Source: Kushneria indalinina DSM 14324 (lineage in GTDB: Bacteria > Pseudomonadota > Gammaproteobacteria > Pseudomonadales > Halomonadaceae). From it: a stretch of 64,000 nucleotides of DNA. The DNA is taken from assembly GCF_003385845.1 (NCBI RefSeq), contig NZ_QRDJ01000007.1, positions 62,001 through 126,000 on the forward strand, written 5' to 3'. Below the pieces are notes generated by a model. The model worked only from the letters and a program-made list of their open reading frames with translations, searched no databases and was not told where the DNA came from. This document shows positions 57,522 through 64,000 of this stretch, in pieces. Both the position numbers and the translations under genes were made by a program. Within the stretch, counting starts at the first letter, position 1. Every line of letters begins with the position of its first letter.

Positions 57522-59228
57522 ATGACGAACCCGACACCTGCGCCTACCCGGCGCGCCACGCTTGACGAGATTATTGCCCGCTGCCCGGATTACCCGGTTG
57601 AGCGCCAGCGTCTGTACCGCGACAAGGGCTGCTGGATCAACGAAACCTTCGGCGCCATGCTGCGCCGCCTGGCCGGCGAGCACGGCTCGCGTGAAGCGCT
57701 GGCCGATGGCGGCCTGCGCCTGAGCTACGCCGAGCTTGATCAGCGCGTGGACGCCTTCGCCCGCGGCCTTTCGCGCTCGGGCATCGAGCGCGGTGACCGC
57801 GTGGTCATTCAGCTGCCCAACCGCCATGAGTTCGTGGTGGCCTGCTTTGCCCTCTTTCGCCTCGGTGCACTGCCGATATTCGCCCTGCCGGCGCATCGCC
57901 GTTTCGAGGTCGAGCATTTCTGTCGCGCGGCCACGGCACGCGCGCTCTTGATCTGCGATCGCGACGGCGGCTTTGATTATCGCGCCATGGCCCGTGAGGT
58001 CCGCGAGACGGTGCCGACGCTTGAGCAGGTCATCGTCTGTGGCGAGGCCGAGGAATTTACCGCCTTTAACAGCCTTTATGAGCATGAAGGCGAGCCGGTC
58101 GAGGACGTGCCCAGCGCCCACGATCTGGCCTTTTTCCAGCTCTCCGGCGGCACCACCGGCGTGCCCAAGCTGATTCCGCGGCGTCATGACGACTATCACT
58201 ACAGCCTGCGCGAGAGCAATCGCGCCTGCGCCGTGACGTCCGAGACGGTCTACCTGATCGCGCTGCCGATTGCGCATAATTTCCCCATGAGCTCGCCGGG
58301 CTTTCTCGGCGTGCTGCTCGGCGGTGGCCGGCTGGTGATTGCGCCCCGCCCCAGTCCGGACGAATGCTTTGCTCTGATCGCGCGCGAGCGCGTCACCATG
58401 ACCTCGCTGGTGCCGCCGCTGGCGATGCTGTGGCTCGACAGCGCCGCCCACGCACAGGCCGATCTGTCGAGTCTCGACATCCTGCAGGTGGGCGGGGCGA
58501 AGCTGGTCAGCGAGGCGGCCCGCCGCGTGGCACCCGCGCTGGGCTGTCGGCTGCAGCAGGTCTTTGGCATGGCCGAAGGGCTGGTCAACTACACCGGCCT
58601 TGATGACCCCATCGAGCTGATCAACACCACCCAGGGCCATCCGATGTCACCGTTTGATGAAGTGCTGGTGGTCGATGACGACGATCAGCCGGTGCCGCCG
58701 GGCGGCGTGGGCCATCTGATCACCCGCGGGCCCTATACCATCCCGGGCTATTTTGTGGCCCCCGCCGGCGGCGATGAGCCTGAAGGTGCCCACAACCAGC
58801 GCGCCTTCACGCGTGAGGGCTTTTATCGCACCGGTGATCGCGTCCAGATGACACCGGATGGCTATTTGATTGTCGAAGGGCGTGACAAGGATCAGATCAA
58901 CCGCGGCGGCGAGAAGGTGGCGGCCGAGGAGGTCGAAAACCAGCTGCTGGCGCATGACAACGTTCATGACGTGGCGGTCGTGGCCATGCCCGACCCCTAT
59001 CTGGGTGAGCGGGTCTGCGCCTTTGTCGTACCGCGCGGCGAAACGCCAAAGCCGCTGGTACTGGCCCGGTTTCTGCGCGATCGGGGCCTTGCCAACTACA
59101 AGGTGCCCGAGCGCTTTGAATTTCTCGAGGCCTTCCCCCAGACCGGGGTGGGCAAGATCAGCAAGAAGGCGCTGCGCCAGACGCTCAAGGAACACTGGTT
59201 TGCCGCCGATGCACCCGCGGGTCACTGA
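57522..59228 (+). CDS. entE: 2,3-Dihydroxybenzoate-AMP ligase
   Basis: This 568-residue stand-alone adenylation enzyme activates DHB with ATP and loads it on the aryl carrier protein. It has the P-loop [16 protein letters not shown], the aryl-acid pocket region [25 protein letters not shown], the hinge YRTGDRVQ and [22 protein letters not shown], and the C-terminal catalytic Lys in [10 protein letters not shown]. The close match to EntE/DhbE/VibE motifs (HNFPM...) favours DHB over salicylate. Confidence 0.94.
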   Translation: MTNPTPAPTRRATLDEIIARCPDYPVERQRLYRDKGCWINETFGAMLRRLAGEHGSREALADGGLRLSYAELDQRVDAFARGLSRSGIERGDRVVIQLPNRHEFVVACFALFRLGALPIFALPAHRRFEVEHFCRAATARALLICDRDGGFDYRAMAREVRETVPTLEQVIVCGEAEEFTAFNSLYEHEGEPVEDVPSAHDLAFFQLSGGTTGVPKLIPRRHDDYHYSLRESNRACAVTSETVYLIALPIAHNFPMSSPGFLGVLLGGGRLVIAPRPSPDECFALIARERVTMTSLVPPLAMLWLDSAAHAQADLSSLDILQVGGAKLVSEAARRVAPALGCRLQQVFGMAEGLVNYTGLDDPIELINTTQGHPMSPFDEVLVVDDDDQPVPPGGVGHLITRGPYTIPGYFVAPAGGDEPEGAHNQRAFTREGFYRTGDRVQMTPDGYLIVEGRDKDQINRGGEKVAAEEVENQLLAHDNVHDVAVVAMPDPYLGERVCAFVVPRGETPKPLVLARFLRDRGLANYKVPERFEFLEAFPQTGVGKISKKALRQTLKEHWFAADAPAGH

Positions 59229-59267
59229 CGGCTGCCGGCAGCGCTGAAGGATTACAGGAGAAGTATC

Positions 59268-60164
59268 ATGGCCATTCCCGCCATCGCGAGCTATTCACTA
59301 CCCACGACCGATGAGCTGCCCGACAACCGGGTCAGCTGGCAGGTCGACCCCGCACGCGCCGTGCTGTTGATCCACGACATGCAGCGCTATTTCCTGGCGA
59401 AATATGACGTGAGCGCAGCACCCATCCCCGAGGTGATCTCACATCTGGCTGCGCTGATCGCGGCCGCTCGCGCCGCGGGCGTCCCGGTGGTGTATACCGC
59501 GCAGCCGACCGATCAGCCCGATGATGATCGCGCCCTGCTCAATGACTTCTGGGGTCCGGGCCTGCCGGCCCACCCCGAGCAGTATCCGGTGGTGGACGAA
59601 CTGGCCCCTCAGGACGGCGATGTGGTGTTGACCAAGTGGCGCTACAGCGCCTTTCAGCGCAGCGACCTGCGCGAGCGCATGCACGAATGGGGTCGCGATC
59701 AGCTGGTCATCGGCGGGGTATATGCCCACATCGGCTGCATGGCCACGGCGCTGGAAGGCTTCATGCAGGACGTACAGTGCTTCATGCTCACCGATGGCGT
59801 GGCCGATTTCTCGCGCGCCCGTCATGACATGGCCCTTGAATACGTCGCCGGACGCTGCGGCGTGGTGACCACCAGCGCCCGCGCCCTTGAGGCGCTCGAG
59901 TCCGCACAGGGCGATCAGCACAGCGCCGGCGCCATGACGCAGGCCGCGCTGACCGATCGGGTAGCCGCCCTTGCCGGCGTCAGCGCCGAAGAGATCCCGG
60001 CGGATGACAACCTGCTCTTCTACGGACTGGACTCGATGCGCATGATGACGTTTGTCGAGGAGCTGCGCCGGGAAGGCTTTGATGTCAGCTTCATGGATCT
60101 GGTCGAAGCACCCACCATCATTGACTGGGTCGCACTGCTCAACCGTCAGGGAGTCAGCGCATGA
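59268..60164 (+). CDS. entB: Isochorismatase with C-terminal aryl carrier domain
   Basis: This 298-residue two-domain EntB type protein has an isochorismatase (residues 1-210) with LLIHDMQRYF, LTKWRYSAFQRSDL and GGVYAHIGCMATA, which hydrolyses isochorismate to 2,3-dihydro-DHB. The aryl carrier domain (about 225-298) has the phosphopantetheine Ser 256 in FYGLDSMRMM. The intact carrier shows that DHB is meant to be transferred as a thioester to an amine, not simply released. The needed PPTase and condensing enzyme are not in the window. AGGAG precedes the ATG. Its stop overlaps the next start (ATGA). Confidence 0.95.
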   Translation: MAIPAIASYSLPTTDELPDNRVSWQVDPARAVLLIHDMQRYFLAKYDVSAAPIPEVISHLAALIAAARAAGVPVVYTAQPTDQPDDDRALLNDFWGPGLPAHPEQYPVVDELAPQDGDVVLTKWRYSAFQRSDLRERMHEWGRDQLVIGGVYAHIGCMATALEGFMQDVQCFMLTDGVADFSRARHDMALEYVAGRCGVVTTSARALEALESAQGDQHSAGAMTQAALTDRVAALAGVSAEEIPADDNLLFYGLDSMRMMTFVEELRREGFDVSFMDLVEAPTIIDWVALLNRQGVSA

Positions 60165-61030
60165 GTGTCGCCGAAATGACCACCGGCCAGGCAGCTCAGA
60201 CTGCCCCGCCGCCGAAAGGCAAGAAACGCCCGCCGATGCTTCTGGAAGTGGTGCGCCGCGAGGTGATCACCGAGCACATGATCCGTATCGTGCTCGGCGG
60301 TGAGGCGCTGGAAGGCTTTCCTGCCCGCCGTGGCGGCGGTCACATCAAGGTCTTTCTACCGCTGGAACATCAGAGTGCACCGGTGTTGCCGCAGCTGACC
60401 GAGGCCGGCGTGGTCTGGCCCGCCGCGGAAGAGAAGCCGATTACCCGCACCTACAGCGTGCGCCATTTCGATACCGAGCGGCGCGAGCTGAGCGTGGATT
60501 TCGTGGCCCACGGCGATGAAGGCCCAGCCTCGCGCTGGGCGCTGGCCGCCCGTCCCGGCGACATGATCGGCATCAGCGGCCCCGGTGGCCCCGATCCGCT
60601 GCTGCCGCCGGCCGACTGGTCGCTGATCTCCGGCGACATGACGGCCCTGCCGGCCATCAGCGCCCTGCTCGAGGCGATGGATGAGCAGGCCCGCGGCGTG
60701 GTGCTGATCGAGGTGGATCACGAGGCCGAGCGCCAGACGCTGCGCCATCCGCCGGGCATGGACGTGCACTGGCTCTATCGCGGCGACATGCCGTCGTGTC
60801 TGTCGACCCTGCAGGTCGATGCGGTGCGCGCCATGGACTTTCCCGACACCGGCAGCGTCTCCGCCTGGGTCGGCGGTGAAAACTCGGCGGTGCTCTCCCT
60901 GCGTGAGCACCTGATGGGCATTCGCGGTCTTACCAAGCGTCAGCTCTACGCGGTGCCCTACTGGCGCCACTGCTGGAACGAAGAGCGCTACCACCAGGAG
61001 CGTCATCGCATCATGGATGAACTCAAATGA
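60161..61030 (+). CDS. viuB: Siderophore-interacting protein (ViuB/FAD-binding 9 family)
   Basis: This 289-residue cytoplasmic flavin reductase is thought to free iron from ferric siderophores with NAD(P)H. It shows the FAD-binding motif TRTYSVRHFD, DFVAHGDEGPASRWA, GISGPGG, the domain core LISGDMTALPAISALLEAM and the C-terminal AYVGGE-like SAWVGGENSAV followed by YWRHCWNEERYHQER. Family members often handle catecholate complexes, complementing the FhuF-type reductase for hydroxamates. It is inserted between entB and entA with ATGA overlaps on both sides. Confidence 0.92.
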   Translation: MSVAEMTTGQAAQTAPPPKGKKRPPMLLEVVRREVITEHMIRIVLGGEALEGFPARRGGGHIKVFLPLEHQSAPVLPQLTEAGVVWPAAEEKPITRTYSVRHFDTERRELSVDFVAHGDEGPASRWALAARPGDMIGISGPGGPDPLLPPADWSLISGDMTALPAISALLEAMDEQARGVVLIEVDHEAERQTLRHPPGMDVHWLYRGDMPSCLSTLQVDAVRAMDFPDTGSVSAWVGGENSAVLSLREHLMGIRGLTKRQLYAVPYWRHCWNEERYHQERHRIMDELK

Positions 61031-61815
61031 GCGGTGAGTTTGAAGGCGAACGGATCGTAATTACCGGCGCCGCCCGCGGGATTGGCGCCACGCTGGCGCA
61101 TGATCTTCTCGGGGAAGGCGCCAGCGTGGCCCTGCTCGACAGCCTCGGCGAGGCGCTTGCCGACACGGCCGCCCGGCTGGGCCGTGAATTCGGCGCCGAG
61201 CGGGTCAGCGCACACGTGGTCGATGTCAGTGACTCAGACGTAGTAGAGGCTGCCATTGCCGAGATCGAGGCTCGAGCCCCCATCACGCGTCTGGCGCACG
61301 TGGCCGGCGTACTGCAGATGGGGCGCATTACGGAGCTGACCGACGCGCAGTGGCTGCACGCCATGAACGTGAATACCACCGGCGTGTTCAACGTCACCCG
61401 CGCCGTGGCGCGACGGATGGCCGAGCGTGACAACGGTGCCATCGTGGTGGTGGGCTCCAACGCCGCGGATACCCCGCGCCAGGCGATGGGCGCCTACTGC
61501 GCCTCCAAGGCGGCCACCCATCAGCTGGTGCGCTGTCTGGGGCTGGAAATGGCTGAGCACAACGTGCGCTGCAACATCGTATCCCCCGGCTCCACCGACA
61601 CCGACATGCAGCGCGGCATGTGGGTCGATGACAGCGGCCGCGACAACGTGATTCGCGGCTCGCTGGAGGGCTGGAAGCTGGGCATTCCGCTTAAGCGCAT
61701 TGCCGAACCCGAAGACGTCAGCGAGGCGATTCGCTTTCTGCTCAGTGATCGCGCGCGCCACATCACCATGCACGACATGCGCATCGACGGTGGGGCCACG
61801 CTGGGCATTCGCTGA
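61027..61815 (+). CDS. entA: 2,3-Dihydro-2,3-dihydroxybenzoate dehydrogenase
   Basis: This 262-residue short-chain dehydrogenase oxidises 2,3-dihydro-DHB to 2,3-DHB with NAD+. It has the nucleotide motif ITGAARGIGATLA, the catalytic Ser in VVVGSNAA and YxxxK in AYCASKAA, plus NIVSPGSTDTDMQ and WKLGIPLKRIAEPEDV, which are typical of EntA/DhbA. It is the last gene of the catechol operon, followed by a strong terminator. Confidence 0.94.
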   Translation: MSGEFEGERIVITGAARGIGATLAHDLLGEGASVALLDSLGEALADTAARLGREFGAERVSAHVVDVSDSDVVEAAIAEIEARAPITRLAHVAGVLQMGRITELTDAQWLHAMNVNTTGVFNVTRAVARRMAERDNGAIVVVGSNAADTPRQAMGAYCASKAATHQLVRCLGLEMAEHNVRCNIVSPGSTDTDMQRGMWVDDSGRDNVIRGSLEGWKLGIPLKRIAEPEDVSEAIRFLLSDRARHITMHDMRIDGGATLGIR

Positions 61816-61841
61816 GACGTTGGAGGCCTTTCAGAAGCATC

Positions 61842-61870
61842 AAAAAACCCGGCCATGTGCCGGGTTTTTT
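61842..61870. terminator. Strong bidirectional rho-independent terminator
   Basis: The stem AAAAAACCCGGC / GCCGGGTTTTTT with a 5-base loop (CATGT) lies between the convergent entA and receptor genes, with A- and T-runs suited to both directions. Confidence 0.93.
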
Positions 61871-61932
61871 AGTGCTTCAAAGGTGTTTTTCCATCCTGAA
61901 ACGCGGCGCCGGCATGACCGGCGCCGGATCAA

Positions 61933-64000
61933 TCAGAAGTCGTAGCGCAGCGAGGCCACCACGTTTGAGGGCGCGCCGTACATGTTGAAGGTACCTGTGC
62001 TACCCACACGCTCGTAGTACTTCTTGTCGAGGATGTTGTTGAAGTTGAGCTGACCCGACAGGCTCGGGGTAAAGTCGTAACCAACCATGGCATCGACCAC
62101 GGCATAACCCGGCGCTTCAACGCCCTGACTGGAGTGGAAACCGTCCATCGCCGTCACACCGCCGCCAATCCGGAAACCATCCAGCGCCCCGCCTTCAAAG
62201 CCGTACTGGGTCCAGAGATTGACCATGTTGTGCGGCATCAGCAGGAAAGTGGCTTCTTCATCGCCGTCTTTCACTTCGGTGTCCAGATAAGTGTACCCGG
62301 CGATCACATCCCACTGGTCGGTAATGCTGCCAGTCAGCTCAAGCTCTGCCCCCTGGATTCGACGCTTGCCGGTATCAGCGCTGTAGTTTTGTCCGGTAAC
62401 GCCGGCCGCGTAGTTTTCATCGTACAGGCGAAAGGCACTCATGCGAGCATTGAGGTCACCGTTGAAATAGCTGCCCTTGATGCCTACTTCATACTGCGTG
62501 CCCTCGCGCGCCTTGAGTAGATCGTTATTGGCATCTGTCTGCGTTTGTGGCTTGAACACCTCGGAGTAGCTGGCATACAGCGAGTGATGACGATCCAGAT
62601 CGTAAACCAGACCACCATAAGGCGTTAACTTGCTGTCATCGCTGCGACTACTGACCGCATCGTTGTTGCCATGATCAGTGACGCGAGCCTGATAGGAACT
62701 CAGCCGGGCACCACCAATCAGGGCCAGATCCTGAATCGGCCGGAAGGTCAGCTTGGAATAAAGGCCGTATTCTTCAAGCGTTTCACGCTGATCGGAAATT
62801 CGGGCACCAGCTCGACCGGGAGCAAGAAAATCGATCTCAGTAATGTTTCTGATTCCATCGAATGACGTCGGTCCATCGCCAAGACCGTCATCGAAATAAG
62901 TATTGTCGGGACCTCCTCTTGCAGCCACCGAGCTACGAAGCGTATCGGTTTCATAGCGCTTGTAATCCGTACCTACAACGAATTCGCTGACATTGCCCAG
63001 TGCATCAAAGGGCTGGCTGTAGCTGGCATCCATTGATAACGACTGCTGATCGACATCGCCGCCTGTGCCTCTGGCATCAAAGCCTCCATTTGCGTCAACG
63101 CCGGTACCGCCAAATACATAGTTATAATTGGCCTGTCGGGTGGAATAACGCGCAGCAAATCGGCCGTAGCCTCCATTATCGAACTGGTGGGTCAGATCAG
63201 CAATGTAGTCATTGCTTTGCATTTCAAAGCTGTTCCAGTCCGCTCCGGCAAAGGTGGAACGCTTGATGTCCAGCAGGTTTCCGTCGGCACCGGTCGGAAG
63301 GCCATTATTGACGGTAATGTCCTTGTGCTGGCGAAGATATGCCAGCGACAACGTGGTGTCCTCGTCCAGGTCAAAATCCAGCGCGCCATAAAACGTCTGG
63401 TTGGTATTATCGTTGTGATCGACAAAACCGTTGGTGTCGCTGTTATCGATCACCAGGCGACCACGTACGCTGCCATCAGCGTTGATCGGCCCGGACAGAT
63501 CTGTTTCCACATAATTCTGGTCCCAGCTGCCGTAACGGCCGGTCACGTGGCCCTGAAAGTCGTAGGTCGGACGCTTACGCACCAGATTGACAATACCGCC
63601 CATCTCGCTGGTGCTGTTGAAGAGACCGGACGGTCCACGCATGATCTCGACCCGGTCAAAGGCAGACAGGTTGGGTACCGTGCCATTGATGCTGGCCATG
63701 GGTGCCGGAAGACCGTCAACGTTGTATTCGTCGTACTCGTAGCCACGGGCGTAAATCGAAGAGCGACCGTCATCGTTGGAGAGCACCCGCATCCCCGGAG
63801 TACGTTTGGCCATCTGATCGAGCGTGTCGAAATTCTGATCCTCGATCGCCTCGCGGGTTACCACGCTGATCGACTGAGGGATATCACGCAGGGCCGCCGG
63901 CGTCTTGGTGCCGACGGTGGCGGCATCCACGCCGTAGCCGCCGGTCTGCTCGGAGGGGAGCATGTCATAGAGCCGATTGCCTTCCACGGTAATGGTGTCA
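61933..64000 (-). CDS. TonB-dependent siderophore receptor (N-terminus beyond the window)
   Basis: The frame is open to the right edge, giving 689 residues that start inside DTITVEGNRLYD, the usual stretch just before the plug. A GTG at 63987 is therefore not the true start. The plug has ALRDIPQSISVVTREAI, ARGYEYDEYNVDG, VEIMRGPSGLFNS and GGIVNLVRKRP. The 22-strand barrel follows and ends in the export signal LRYDF. The style matches FpvA/FhuE/FoxA-type hydroxamate or mixed-ligand receptors more than FepA. Facing entA across a terminator, it probably imports the product of this locus. The true N-terminus and any regulatory domain lie outside. Confidence 0.9.
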   Translation of the reverse strand, partial: DTITVEGNRLYDMLPSEQTGGYGVDAATVGTKTPAALRDIPQSISVVTREAIEDQNFDTLDQMAKRTPGMRVLSNDDGRSSIYARGYEYDEYNVDGLPAPMASINGTVPNLSAFDRVEIMRGPSGLFNSTSEMGGIVNLVRKRPTYDFQGHVTGRYGSWDQNYVETDLSGPINADGSVRGRLVIDNSDTNGFVDHNDNTNQTFYGALDFDLDEDTTLSLAYLRQHKDITVNNGLPTGADGNLLDIKRSTFAGADWNSFEMQSNDYIADLTHQFDNGGYGRFAARYSTRQANYNYVFGGTGVDANGGFDARGTGGDVDQQSLSMDASYSQPFDALGNVSEFVVGTDYKRYETDTLRSSVAARGGPDNTYFDDGLGDGPTSFDGIRNITEIDFLAPGRAGARISDQRETLEEYGLYSKLTFRPIQDLALIGGARLSSYQARVTDHGNNDAVSSRSDDSKLTPYGGLVYDLDRHHSLYASYSEVFKPQTQTDANNDLLKAREGTQYEVGIKGSYFNGDLNARMSAFRLYDENYAAGVTGQNYSADTGKRRIQGAELELTGSITDQWDVIAGYTYLDTEVKDGDEEATFLLMPHNMVNLWTQYGFEGGALDGFRIGGGVTAMDGFHSSQGVEAPGYAVVDAMVGYDFTPSLSGQLNFNNILDKKYYERVGSTGTFNMYGAPSNVVASLRYDF

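Noticed and set aside
57456-58640. 394-codon open frame antisense to entE
   Set aside because: EntE is unambiguous. The antisense product is a Gln/Arg/His-rich shadow.

Overview
The window is about 62% GC, densely coded, and carries only chromosomal-type genes. The gene set (LarA system, YdeP-type molybdoenzymes, HpxO-type purine catabolism, aerobactin-type and catechol siderophore genes) and the protein style suggest a marine or halophilic gammaproteobacterium, most likely of the Halomonadaceae (Halomonas/Kushneria group). That placement is inference. I see no rRNA, tRNA, insertion sequence, prophage or CRISPR array.

Layout. (1) 1-5053: a truncated outer-membrane barrel gene, a MATE efflux pump and a large membrane PAS-GGDEF diguanylate cyclase. 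(2) 5214-15222: an acid-sugar island. It holds a KdgT-type permease, a nickel racemase/epimerase LarA with its cofactor makers LarE, LarB and LarC, a one-piece DUF1537 kinase-PdxA2 dehydrogenase fusion, a hydroxyacid dehydrogenase and a DeoR regulator. Five copies of one operator-like motif lie before the permease and before the fusion gene, tying the island together. I read it as a four-carbon acid sugar (tetronate) pathway with a nickel-dependent C2 epimerisation step. (3) 15228-25877: housekeeping and transport genes (PRC-barrel-like protein, PncC, NadE, a protein with an S4-like segment, an amino-acid permease, an exported methyltransferase, cytochrome b561, a complete tripartite EmrAB/NodT-type pump). 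(4) 26088-31782: the first FdhF/YdeP-type molybdoenzyme, a glutathione S-transferase, an EAL-HDOD protein and a membrane acyltransferase.

(5) 31800-41192: purine catabolism. It contains an NCS2 permease, HpxO urate hydroxylase, a RutR-like regulator, XdhABC, UraH and UraD, enough for (hypo)xanthine to allantoin without a classical uricase. Two matching RutR-like operators are seen. (6) 41189-48574: a lipoprotein of the I78 inhibitor type coupled to an exported amidase, then a second YdeP-type molybdoenzyme with FdhD and a small winged-helix protein, then a LysR/HAD pair.

(7) 48661-64000: an iron island. A FhuF-type reductase has its own Fur box. An iucABCD-ordered hydroxamate/citrate siderophore operon (minus strand) diverges from an entC-entE-entB-viuB-like-entA catechol operon (plus strand) across a single Fur box. 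A TonB-dependent receptor faces the catechol operon and runs off the right edge. No NRPS (EntF/VibF), VibH-type condensing enzyme or phosphopantetheinyl transferase is present, so how DHB is joined to a product is the main open question. The acid-sugar island and the hybrid siderophore locus are the two most promising candidates for undescribed biology.
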